Numbered from the stretch's first letter, positions 1 through 6,767 are shown. The stretch is 7,729 nucleotides of DNA from Deltaproteobacteria bacterium (GCA_019308625.1 JAFDHU010000109.1:1-7729); one strand, 5' to 3'. Notes: a model not told the origin generated them from the letters alone. Numbers and translations: made by a program.

Positions 1-1062
1 GAGACATTCCAGGTGCACAGTGGGGATGCCCCATTCATTCATCATGCGCCAGGGGCTCATGCCAGTGCCGCCACCGGCGCCGTCAATGGTCAACAGGTCA
101 ATCTTGGCCTCGGAAGAGAACTTGAGGGCCCGGGCCAGATCCGCCGGCCGATAGGCGCCGGTTTTCAGGGTCACGTATTTGGCCCCCAGCCGGCGCAGGC
201 GCTCCACTTCCTGGTAAAAGCTGTCCTCCTCCACCATGCCCAGCCGGGAATGACGTTCAAACTCGCTGATGCCCCCCAGCCGGAAGGCTTCCTGGGAAGT
301 CGGCAGGGTAGGGTCGGGAAGCACAATGTAGTCCCGCTTCTTGAGCTGGATGGCCCGCTCCAGGGTGCGCAGTTTCACTTCGCCGCCGATGTCTTTGGCC
401 CCCTGGCCCCACTTGAGCTCCATGATTTCCACGCCGTGCTTGTCAATGACATACTCGGGAACGCCCAGACGGGTGTCCTCCACATTGGCCTGGACGATGA
501 GGCCGCCCCGGCCGTTGTACCACCGCTTGAAAATCTCAATGCGGCGGTCCATCTCAGGGGAGCTGACCACCCGCTTTTTCTTGATCTCGGCCTGGGGGTC
601 CATGCCGCAGACATTTTCGCCGATAATGACGATGATCCCGGAGATGGCGGCCCCCACGGCCAACTCGTCCCAGTTGTTGCGGGCGATGTCGGTGGAGCCC
701 ACTGCGCCAGTGAATACCGGGAAGTCCAGCTTGATGGAGCCGTCGGCCCCCAGTGCCGTGGTGGTATCCACCACCGGGAAGATCGCCTTGTCCGGATCAG
801 CCTCCACCCCAATGGCCCCCACGCAGGTGCCCTGGATATTGAAATACGAAAAGTCCACGGGATAGTCTTTTTCCGATCCCGAAATGGTTTTGCCGAAGGG
901 CTGGGGATAAATCATCTCCCGGCCTTTCAGGGCCGACCGGCCGATTTCACAGGGGCCTTTGCAACCATCCAGGCAGGTGACACAGATCCCGGAAATGGGA
1001 GAGGGCTCGACCCGGGTGGTGGTAATAGTAGCCGCGCTACGGTTGGGCTTGCTCAGTGACAC
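1..1062 (-). CDS. FMN-binding glutamate synthase family protein (GltB large-subunit central/FMN domain type), C-terminus cut by window edge
   Basis: The minus strand is open for 354 codons from a GTG at 1062 to the left edge, where the gene continues. An AAGGAGG Shine-Dalgarno (1071-1077) lies 8 bases before the GTG and fixes this start. Near the N-terminus is a cysteine cluster, C27-x2-C30-x3-C34-x3-C38 followed by EIG, able to hold an iron-sulfur cluster. The body reads like the stand-alone FMN-binding synthase domain: PQPFGKT, FNIQGTC, ELKWGQGAKDIGGEVK, and IDGAGGGTGMSPWRMMNEWG near the edge. Family members carry the alpha/beta barrel in which 2-oxoglutarate and ammonia are converted to glutamate; no glutaminase domain is visible here, so an electron or ammonia partner must come from elsewhere. 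The family call is confident. Physiological glutamate synthase activity is inferred, because many stand-alone paralogues are uncharacterised. The 3Fe-4S cysteines expected further on lie outside the window. Confidence 0.9.
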   Translation of the reverse strand, partial: MSLSKPNRSAATITTTRVEPSPISGICVTCLDGCKGPCEIGRSALKGREMIYPQPFGKTISGSEKDYPVDFSYFNIQGTCVGAIGVEADPDKAIFPVVDTTTALGADGSIKLDFPVFTGAVGSTDIARNNWDELAVGAAISGIIVIIGENVCGMDPQAEIKKKRVVSSPEMDRRIEIFKRWYNGRGGLIVQANVEDTRLGVPEYVIDKHGVEIMELKWGQGAKDIGGEVKLRTLERAIQLKKRDYIVLPDPTLPTSQEAFRLGGISEFERHSRLGMVEEDSFYQEVERLRRLGAKYVTLKTGAYRPADLARALKFSSEAKIDLLTIDGAGGGTGMSPWRMMNEWGIPTVHLECL

Positions 1063-1168
1063 AGGACCTTCCTCCTTCCTCTATCCAATTTGCAGTTAGG
1101 GGCCTAAATGAACTATTAAAGCAAGGTGCCTTCAAGGGGAGCTCCGAGCGGAAAATGACAAAATTGAA

Positions 1169-1197
1169 TCTTTATCTCTGCTTTCCCATCATGTCAA
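1169..1197 (-). promoter_or_regulatory. Probable sigma70-type promoter for the glutamate synthase gene
   Basis: On the minus strand a perfect TTGACA (1192-1197) is followed after 17 bases by TAAAGA (1169-1174), a weak -10. Transcription would start near 1160 and leave an untranslated leader of about 100 bases before the GTG at 1062. The -35 and spacing are good and the -10 is poor, so an activator may be needed. Confidence 0.45.
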
Positions 1198-1322
1198 GCA
1201 TTTTTGCCCAGGCACAAGAAAAAATCTAAGCCCCGAGTGCCTTGCCCCGGCAGGCTACATCTTTTAAGATAAAAAAGTAAGTCTTCTTTCCTGAACAGCG
1301 GCTTAAGCCGGAGGCGGTGCCA

Positions 1323-1598
1323 ATGGCGGCATACCTGGAAGGCCCCAAGGTTATTGACCTGTCACACTTGGCCCAGGACAAACCAAGGCTGATCCGGGAA
1401 GCCCGGGCCTTGTCCGCCCGAAAAGGCCACTTTCTGGGGGAGTTCACCATTGGCCGGATTGTCACCGGCTATCCGCCTTCGGCCTCCCGGGCGGCGCTGA
1501 CGGCCACCTGCCGCAAGTGCGGGCGGGAGCTGGTTATTGACCCCCAACACGGGGCCATTTTCGGCAGCGCGGTGGAAAAAGACTGTCTTGGAATTTGA
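1323..1598 (+). CDS. Small zinc-ribbon-like protein of unknown function (91 aa)
   Basis: I do not recognise a named family. The ATG at 1323 is chosen over an in-frame GTG at 1317 because GGAGG (1310-1314) sits 8 bases before the ATG and too close to the GTG. The 91-residue product has a charged, probably helical first third (KPRLIREARALSARKG). It then has a GH36-x-LG turn, a C63-x2-C66-G knuckle, a strand (RELVIDP), and a closing segment GxIFGSAVxxxC with C88. His36, Cys63, Cys66 and Cys88 could bind one zinc ion. The layout (GHxLG ... CxxCG ... GxAVxxxC) resembles short zinc-ribbon-like hypothetical proteins I have seen in varied bacterial genomes, but no function follows. There is no signal peptide or membrane segment. 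It is divergent from the glutamate synthase gene, and I see no terminator after it. Confidence 0.65.
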   Translation: MAAYLEGPKVIDLSHLAQDKPRLIREARALSARKGHFLGEFTIGRIVTGYPPSASRAALTATCRKCGRELVIDPQHGAIFGSAVEKDCLGI

Positions 1599-1908
1599 AA
1601 CCCTCGCCTTCACGCCTCCAGACCGCTTCGTTATCCTCCACCCTGGTTGATTCAGCATTTCCTCTCTTTCCGTCCGGCTGGCAAGGATGCCGGGGGAGCC
1701 TCCTCCTCCGGAGTCGCTCTGCCAATCAAGGCGGATTAAAACCCAAAAGGCGGTCAAGGAGAAGCCCCCGGCAGGAAGTTTCGGTTTAAGAACCCGCCTG
1801 CCCCTGCCGATAAATCGTAAAATTCGAACGCATGTCCCTTTGGTGGGCCCGGTGCTGTCGGGGAAAGAGGAGGCAGGTTCGGTTTTTGCCCCGGGGGGCT
1901 CGAAGTCG
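1599..1908 (+). other. Intergenic stretch upstream of the sensor kinase
   Basis: These 310 bases hold no convincing gene. The kinase frame is open upstream to 1687, but its translation there is proline-, arginine- and serine-rich with no domain character, so I treat it as untranslated leader. A -10-like TAAAAT at 1818-1823 has no good -35 partner. No clear terminator follows the small gene at 1598. Confidence 0.5.
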
Positions 1909-2574
1909 GTGAAAATGGCAGGCGGCCGCTGGACAAGCAACGGGTGGTGCTTCTGGCGCGCTCCCCTGTCGGTGTTGGCCGGGGGGCTGGCCATCTCCCT
2001 GCTGGTAGCGATCTCCTACCACCGCCACGAAAGTCGGGAAAGGCGCCTGAAGTTTGAGGCTGAGGCCAGGCAGGTGGTCTCCCTGGTGGATTACCATCTC
2101 AGGTCCACCAGGGGCTGCCTGGCGTTCCTGGCCGCGGCCTGGAGGGCCTATGGGCAGGTTGGACGCGGAGAGTTCCATACCCTCACCTCCCCGTTGCTGG
2201 AGCACAATCAGGCCATTCAGGCTCTGGCCTGGGTCCCCCGGGTGGCTCAGGAGGACCGGGCTACTTATGAGGAGGCGGCCCGGCAGGAGGCCGGGAAGAG
2301 TACTTCCCGGTTTACTATCTGGAGCCTTGTCAGGGCAATGCCACCACCCTGGGCTATGATCTGGCCTCTCACCCCGTCTGCCTGGAGGCTCTGGAACTGG
2401 CACGCTACACCGGCCAGGCGGTGGCCACCGCCCCCCTGCGGCTGGTGCAGGATGAGTCGAACCAGAAAGACCTCCTCATCTTTTATCCCATTTTTGGTAG
2501 TCAAACGTCTACCAGCAGCCAGGAGGCCCTGCTCCGGGAATTCCTGGGTCTGGCCCTGGGGGTCTTCCGGGTAG
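1909..2574 (+). pseudogene. 5' fragment of the hybrid histidine kinase: TM1 and first half of a CHASE sensor domain, frameshifted
   Basis: This frame holds the N-terminus of the kinase that continues at 2421-5102 in another frame. From the GTG at 1909 (an ATG at 1915 is equally possible; a G-run at 1893-1898 is the only Shine-Dalgarno-like sequence) it encodes a membrane segment at about residues 18-37. The first half of a CHASE extracellular sensor domain follows, recognisable from EFHTLTSPLLEHN, IQALAWVPRV and ATYEEAARQEAG. After residue 129 (codon at 2293) the frame becomes nonsense until the TAG at 2572. The CHASE reading resumes in the -1 frame at GREEYFPVYYLEP (from about 2289). CHASE domains normally have some 15 residues between these two points, so a short non-triplet deletion is more likely than a one-base slip. 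It could also be an assembly error. If joined, the full kinase would be about 1060 residues. Confidence 0.7.
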
Positions 2575-5102
2575 GCAAACTGGTGGAGGAGACTTTTAAC
2601 AAAAATGAGGCTCGGGACCTGGAACTTTATCTGCTGGACGAGGAGGCTCCCCCGGGTGACCGGCTGGTCGCCGCTTATTCTCTGAGGACGTGCCACCCTC
2701 TGGCCATGAGGGCGGAATGGACCCTGGCTTGGCTGCGGCGCGGTCTCCATCTGGCCGACTTCATTTATGTGGGCCACCGCTACTGGCGGATAGTGCTGCG
2801 GCCCGTTCCCGGAAGTTTCAGGGCCTCTCTGGTGGTGCCCGCCATCTTTCTGGTTCTGGGAGTCGGAGCCAGCCTGCTGGCCGCGGGGCTGCTGGTTAAG
2901 CGTCAGCAGTTGCTGGCCGTCCTGAAAGAGTCCCACCAGGAGCTGGAGAAACAGGTGTCGGAGCGCACCCGCAGCCTGGCCGAGGCCAATGCTGCCTTGC
3001 GAGAGAGCGAAAGCCACCTGCGCACCATTCTGGAACATGTGCAGACCGGTATCATAATTATTGAGGCAGACAGCAAGAAAATTGTGGAGATCAACCCCGC
3101 TGCCCTGGAGATGCTGGGCGCCGCCCGGGAGGAGGTCCTGGAGCAAATCTGCCACCAGCATATCTGTCCGGCCGAGCCCGGAAAATGCCCTGTCACCGAT
3201 TTGGAACAGCGGGTGGACAACGCCGAGCGGGTGGTGTTGCGGGCCGACGGGAGCCAACTGCCGGTCATCAAGACCGTGGTGCCCGTGACCCTGGAGGGCC
3301 GGCTGCATCTGCTGGAAAGCTTTGTGGACATCTCCGCTCAGAAGCAGGCCGAGGAAAAACTACGGGCCGCCAAGGAGGCGGCCGAGGCGGCCCGCCAGGA
3401 GTTGGCGGAGGTCAACGACCAACTGGAGGCCGCCATCGCCCAGGCCAATCAACTGGCGGTCCAGGCTGCAGCGGCCAACGCGGCCAAGAGCGAATTTCTG
3501 GCCCGCATGAGCCATGAAATCCGCACCCCCATGAACAGCATCATCGGTTTCAGCGAGCTGTTAGGGGGCACCCCCTTGAATCCGGAACAATCCGCTTTCC
3601 TGAAAACCATCCACCAGAGCGCCGAAGTCCTCTTAGCCCTGATCAACGATATTCTGGACTTCTCCAAAATTGAGGCCGGCCAGCTCACCATGGAGGAGGT
3701 GGATTTTGATCCGGAGCTTATCGCCTATGAAGTCTGCGACATGACCCTTGCCCGGCTGCGGGACAAGCCGGTGGAGTTGCTCTGCCGCATAGACGATCAG
3801 TTGCCCGCCCGGGTCCGGGGTGATCCGGGGCGTTTCCGCCAAGTGCTTATGAATCTGCTGAGCAATGCTGCCAAATTTACCGAGCAGGGGGAAGTGGAGC
3901 TGTCCCTGGCGGTGGAAACCGAGGAGGCAGAACAGATCAAACTGCACGTCAGCGTGCGGGACACTGGCATCGGTATTGCGGCCGACAAACTGGAGCTGAT
4001 TTTTGAAGCCTTTCAGCAGGCGGACGGCTTCACCACCCGGACTTATGGGGGCACCGGCCTGGGTCTGTCCATATGTCGGCAGTTGGCCCGACTCATGGGA
4101 GGGCAGGTATGGGCCGAAAGCCAGGAGGGCAAAGGTAGCCATTTCCATTTCACCGCTTGGCTAGGAAAAAGCGACCAACCTGCCCCGGAGCGACGGCCGC
4201 CCGTATCCCTGGCCGGCAAGAAGGTGCTGCTGGTGGATGACAACCGGACCCATCTGGAAATCCTCCGCCATATCCTCACCGGCGCTGGCATGCGGGTGGT
4301 GTGTCTGACCCAGGGGGAGGAGGCCGCGGCCACGGTCCGGCAGGCCTTTCAATCCGGCGACCCCTTTCATCTGGGAATCCTGGATATCCGCATGCCTGGC
4401 CTGGATGGCTATGCTGTAGCCAGAAGTCTACGTTGTTTGCCCCCCGAGATTCCCCGGCTGCCGCTTTTGGCTTACTCCTCCTCCACCGACCAGAATCACT
4501 CCCGGTTCCGGGAGGCGGGCTTTGACGGGTTTCTGATGAAACCGGTCAGACGCACTGAACTCCTCCAGATGGCGGCGCGGCTCCTGCAGAATGAACAGGC
4601 TCTTCCGGCAGATGCTGCCTCCGGGGAGCTCCTCACCCGTCAGACCGTCAGGGAGGAACTAAAGCAGGGGGTGCGGCTGCTTTTGGTGGAAGACAATCCA
4701 GTCAACCGCAAACTGGCCTTCATCATGCTGCAAAAAGGAGGCTACCAGGTTGATGTGGCCCAAAACGGCCAGGAGGCGGTGGAAAAGTACTCTGCCGACC
4801 CCCAGGGGTATGACCTGATTTTTATGGACGTGCAGATGCCGGTGATGGACGGCCTCACCGCCACCCGGGTCCTCCGGGCACGGGGCTTCTGGGAGGTGCC
4901 CATCATCGCCATGACCGCCAACGCCATGCGGGAGGACCGGGAACGCTGCCTGCAGGCAGGCATGGATGATTATATTCCCAAGCCGGTGAAGCGGGAAAAG
5001 GTGTTCGCTGTGATTCAGAAATGGTTGATGAACCGGGAGGAAAGAAGATGGACTGGGAAGCCGCCGCCCGAGAGCTGGGCCTCCGACGAAGTGAGTTTTT
5101 AG
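2421..5102 (+). CDS. Hybrid sensor histidine kinase, CHASE(partial)-TM-PAS-HisKA-HATPase-REC-REC (893 aa from the first possible start)
   Basis: The product autophosphorylates on histidine and passes the phosphoryl group to its own receivers. Positions count from GTG 2421. Residues 1-130 are the second half of a CHASE domain and 137-158 are a membrane helix. A coiled segment leads to a PAS domain (about 198-305) with C244-H-x-H-x-C249-P and C256-P. A second coil precedes HisKA with His365 in SHEIRTPMN. The HATPase has its N box at Asn482, DTGIGI from Asp514 and the glycine-rich GGTGLGLS from 543. Receiver 1 has Asp606/Asp607, phospho-Asp655 and Lys707. Receiver 2 has Glu757/Asp758, phospho-Asp803, Thr832 and Lys854. 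All catalytic residues are intact. The frame is open back to 2271 but has no ATG/GTG/TTG before 2421, and no good Shine-Dalgarno precedes 2421. This is therefore probably the 3' part of a frameshifted gene starting at 1909. It feeds the HPt and GGDEF proteins downstream. Confidence 0.88.
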   Translation: MATAPLRLVQDESNQKDLLIFYPIFGSQTSTSSQEALLREFLGLALGVFRVGKLVEETFNKNEARDLELYLLDEEAPPGDRLVAAYSLRTCHPLAMRAEWTLAWLRRGLHLADFIYVGHRYWRIVLRPVPGSFRASLVVPAIFLVLGVGASLLAAGLLVKRQQLLAVLKESHQELEKQVSERTRSLAEANAALRESESHLRTILEHVQTGIIIIEADSKKIVEINPAALEMLGAAREEVLEQICHQHICPAEPGKCPVTDLEQRVDNAERVVLRADGSQLPVIKTVVPVTLEGRLHLLESFVDISAQKQAEEKLRAAKEAAEAARQELAEVNDQLEAAIAQANQLAVQAAAANAAKSEFLARMSHEIRTPMNSIIGFSELLGGTPLNPEQSAFLKTIHQSAEVLLALINDILDFSKIEAGQLTMEEVDFDPELIAYEVCDMTLARLRDKPVELLCRIDDQLPARVRGDPGRFRQVLMNLLSNAAKFTEQGEVELSLAVETEEAEQIKLHVSVRDTGIGIAADKLELIFEAFQQADGFTTRTYGGTGLGLSICRQLARLMGGQVWAESQEGKGSHFHFTAWLGKSDQPAPERRPPVSLAGKKVLLVDDNRTHLEILRHILTGAGMRVVCLTQGEEAAATVRQAFQSGDPFHLGILDIRMPGLDGYAVARSLRCLPPEIPRLPLLAYSSSTDQNHSRFREAGFDGFLMKPVRRTELLQMAARLLQNEQALPADAASGELLTRQTVREELKQGVRLLLVEDNPVNRKLAFIMLQKGGYQVDVAQNGQEAVEKYSADPQGYDLIFMDVQMPVMDGLTATRVLRARGFWEVPIIAMTANAMREDRERCLQAGMDDYIPKPVKREKVFAVIQKWLMNREERRWTGKPPPESWASDEVSF
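5036..5040 (+). promoter_or_regulatory. Ribosome-binding site deciding the HPt start
   Basis: GGAGG lies 7 bases before the ATG at 5048, inside the kinase coding sequence. It favours 5048 over the in-frame upstream GTG at 5021 and indicates that the HPt protein is translated separately from the kinase. Confidence 0.7.
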
Positions 5103-5365
5103 AAGTGGTGGGCCTTTTTTTGGAGACCAGCGGCGCCGATCTGGAAGCTCTGGAAGAGGCCTTGGCCCAAGGCGACCTGGAAGGGGCGGCGGCAAGGGCC
5201 CACTCTCTTAAGGGCGCGGCCGCCAGCCTTCAGCTTAGGGACATCGCCCGCTTGGCCCTGAATCTGGAGACGGCCGTCAAAGACGCAGCCTTGGCCGAAG
5301 CCTCCGGGCAGGTGGTGGCTGTCAGGGAAAAACTACGGGAGCTGGCCACAGCGGCTGGCCCCTAG
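5048..5365 (+). CDS. Stand-alone HPt (histidine phosphotransfer) domain protein (105 aa)
   Basis: HPt proteins carry a phosphoryl group on histidine between receiver domains. The 105-residue product is all-helical, with the signature AHSLKGAAASL in which His52 is the phospho-acceptor and Lys55-Gly56 are the usual followers. A preceding acidic helix (DLEALEEALAQGDLEGAAARA) and a later one (IARLALNLETAVKDA) complete the four-helix bundle. The size matches a single HPt domain, and there is no membrane segment or extra domain. It starts from its own Shine-Dalgarno and overlaps the last 55 bases of the kinase in another frame, so the two are translationally coupled. In many hybrid kinases this domain is fused to the C-terminus after the receivers; here it is split off. 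It ends 25 bases before the GGDEF regulator, so the likely relay is kinase receiver to His52 to the receiver of the next gene. Confidence 0.88.
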   Translation: MDWEAAARELGLRRSEFLEVVGLFLETSGADLEALEEALAQGDLEGAAARAHSLKGAAASLQLRDIARLALNLETAVKDAALAEASGQVVAVREKLRELATAAGP

Positions 5366-5390
5366 GAAGAGCTTCCGGAGATTCGCCACC

Positions 5391-6404
5391 ATGCCCTACT
5401 TGGCAGGCACCGAAACAGCGCTCTTTATCCTGGTGGTGGACGACCACCCTGCCGCCCGCCAGCTCCTGGAAATGTATTTGCAAAAAGCGGGCTACCGGGT
5501 GTTGGCCGCGTCCAATGGCCGGGATGCCCTGGAAACCTTACGCCGGCACTTTTGCCCCCTGGTGCTCACCGACTGGGTGATGCCCGAAATGGACGGCCTG
5601 GCCCTCTGTCGGGCCATCCGGCAGGAAAGCTGGCCGGGCTATGTGTACATCATTTTGCTGACCGCCAGGGACTCCCGAGAGGATATTGTCGGGGGCCTGG
5701 AGGCCGGGGCGGACGACTACCTCACCAAGCCGGTAAATCCGGCCGAACTGCTGGCCCGGCTAAAAACCGGCCGCCGCATCCTGGAGTTGGAAAACACCTT
5801 GAAGCAGCGCAACGAGGAGATTATCCGCCTGTCGGTCACCGATCCCCTGACCGGGGTTTACAACCGCCGCTACCTGAACGACACGCTGCCTGCGGAAATC
5901 AGGCGGGCCTGCCGCTATGGCCGGCCCCTGGGCCTGATTCTCTGCGATCTGGACCACTTTAAAAGAATCAATGATACCTATGGCCACAATGCCGGAGACT
6001 TGGTGCTCCGGGAATTTGCCGCCGGTTTGCGGAGCGCCATCCGGGAAGGCATTGACTGGCTGGCCAGATTTGGGGGCGAGGAATTTGTCTTGGTGCTGCC
6101 GGAAACCGACTTGGCCGGAAGCGTGGCCACCGCAGAAAGACTGCGTTGTCTGTCGGCGGAAAGGGTAATCCGCCTGCCCACCGCGGATGTCACCATTACG
6201 GCCAGCTTCGGGATTTCCTGGTTCAACCCGGATGCTTTGGAGAACCCGCCCACCCCCGAGGCTTTGCTGGATGAGGCAGACCGCTACCTGTATCAGGCCA
6301 AGAAAGCCGGACGCAACCGGGTGGCAGGGCCCCTGCCGATGGCAGAGATTGCTGCCTGTCTGGCCATCGGCCCTCATGCCCTGCAGATAAACCGGCAAAA
6401 GTAA
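5391..6404 (+). CDS. Response regulator with REC and GGDEF domains, probable diguanylate cyclase (337 aa)
   Basis: It probably makes cyclic-di-GMP from two GTP when its receiver is phosphorylated. The receiver (about residues 12-125) has Asp17/Asp18, phospho-Asp61 in LTDWVMPEMDG, Thr91 and Lys113 in TKPV. A helical linker (ILELENTLKQRNEEIIRLS) leads to the GGDEF domain (about 160-318). That domain has DPLTGVYNRRYL, CDLDHFKRINDTYGH with metal ligand Asp186, and an active-site GGEEF at 228-232. The inhibitory-site arginine is displaced: REGID at 218-222 puts Arg four, not three, residues before Asp222. The architecture is that of PleD/WspR-type cyclases with one receiver. The ATG at 5391 has a modest CGGAG Shine-Dalgarno (5376-5380) 10 bases upstream. 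It is the third gene of the apparent operon and the natural output of the kinase/HPt relay. The last 25 residues or so are a tail of no known function. Confidence 0.92.
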   Translation: MPYLAGTETALFILVVDDHPAARQLLEMYLQKAGYRVLAASNGRDALETLRRHFCPLVLTDWVMPEMDGLALCRAIRQESWPGYVYIILLTARDSREDIVGGLEAGADDYLTKPVNPAELLARLKTGRRILELENTLKQRNEEIIRLSVTDPLTGVYNRRYLNDTLPAEIRRACRYGRPLGLILCDLDHFKRINDTYGHNAGDLVLREFAAGLRSAIREGIDWLARFGGEEFVLVLPETDLAGSVATAERLRCLSAERVIRLPTADVTITASFGISWFNPDALENPPTPEALLDEADRYLYQAKKAGRNRVAGPLPMAEIAACLAIGPHALQINRQK

Positions 6405-6608
6405 AAAGAGGGCCTGTTTCGGTTGGAGGGAAGGCAGAAGCTTGATTTCCGCGCCGGTTGGCAGGCAGTCGGTGCTGGCAGGATCAGGAAGAATCCCTTA
6501 ACCGCGCTCTGGGTGGGCCACATCGGGGTCTCCAATCCTCTTTCCCCTTCAAAATTCCTAAACGGAACAGGGGCTTACTGCGAATTAGGGGCGCAGGCAT
6601 CTGAAAAC
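6405..6608. other. Gene-free stretch between the GGDEF gene and the tRNA fragment
   Basis: I see no gene here. A plus-strand open frame (6423-6683) crosses it but has no ribosome-binding site, and its end is only a reverse reading of the tRNA fragment. There is no convincing hairpin-plus-T-run terminator after the GGDEF stop at 6404. Confidence 0.5.
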
Positions 6609-6653
6609 TGGTCGGGACGGGCGGATTTGAACCGCCGACCTCCTGCTCCCAAG
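6609..6653 (-). other. 3' fragment of a tRNA-Pro gene, probable attachment site (attL/attR) of an integrated element
   Basis: Read on the minus strand, the sequence contains an anticodon loop CTTGGGA (6647-6653), the 3' anticodon stem GCAGG (6642-6646), and variable bases AGGTC. Next comes a perfect five-pair T arm GGCGG-TTCAAAT-CCGCC (6620-6636), then the 3' acceptor strand CGTCCCG, discriminator A (6612) and encoded CCA (6609-6611). This matches the 3' half of bacterial tRNA-Pro, with anticodon TGG by loop alignment. The 5' half (acceptor strand, D arm, 5' anticodon stem) is absent: the sequence beyond 6653 does not pair with the anticodon stem. A tRNA piece running from the anticodon loop to CCA is the classic duplicate left by tyrosine-recombinase integration. 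In this orientation the element would lie to the right (above 6653), with the intact tRNA-Pro beyond the window. Confidence 0.75.
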
Positions 6654-6684
6654 GCCACAAGCCATACTAAGACAGCCTTCTAAA

Positions 6685-6701
6685 CCCCGTGGTTGACGGG
6701 G
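6685..6701. other. Short perfect hairpin next to the tRNA fragment
   Basis: CCCCGT (6685-6690) and ACGGGG (6696-6701) form a 6-bp stem with a 5-base loop. No T-run follows on either strand, so it is not a typical terminator. It lies 32 bases inside the presumed element from the tRNA fragment. Confidence 0.4.
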
Positions 6702-6743
6702 GTCTCCTGGCCTGAAGGCACTCCAGAGGAGCCATTTGTAGGC

Positions 6744-6767
6744 AGACCTACTCACAGACCCACTCAC
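6744..6767. repeat. Two tandem copies of a 12-bp repeat
   Basis: AGACCTACTCAC (6744-6755) is followed immediately by AGACCCACTCAC (6756-6767), with one mismatch. It lies about 90 bases inside the presumed element from the tRNA fragment, a distance at which integrase arm-type binding repeats are often found. That role is only an inference. Confidence 0.5.

Noticed and set aside
13..1059. Long plus-strand open frame of 348 codons
   Set aside because: It is the antisense shadow of the glutamate synthase gene; the minus-strand reading gives clear family motifs and a proper ribosome-binding site.
1362..1994. Minus-strand open frame of 210 codons overlapping the small gene and intergenic region
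   Set aside because: Low-complexity, proline- and arginine-rich translation without domain motifs or a ribosome-binding site; it opposes two supported plus-strand genes.
2289..2303. Programmed ribosomal frameshift joining the two kinase parts
   Set aside because: No slippery heptamer or stimulatory structure is apparent, and the domain appears to lack residues at the junction, which programmed slippage would not explain.
2265..3308. Minus-strand open frame of 347 codons within the kinase
   Set aside because: Antisense shadow in GC-rich coding DNA; the plus strand shows an unmistakable CHASE/PAS kinase.
6423..6683. Plus-strand open frame of 86 codons
   Set aside because: No ribosome-binding site; its C-terminal part is the reverse reading of the tRNA fragment, a common false gene.
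6609..6700. A complete tRNA gene on the minus strand
   Set aside because: The sequence where the 5' half should be can weakly mimic an acceptor strand (CGGGG), but it has no D arm and its bases do not pair with the 3' anticodon stem.
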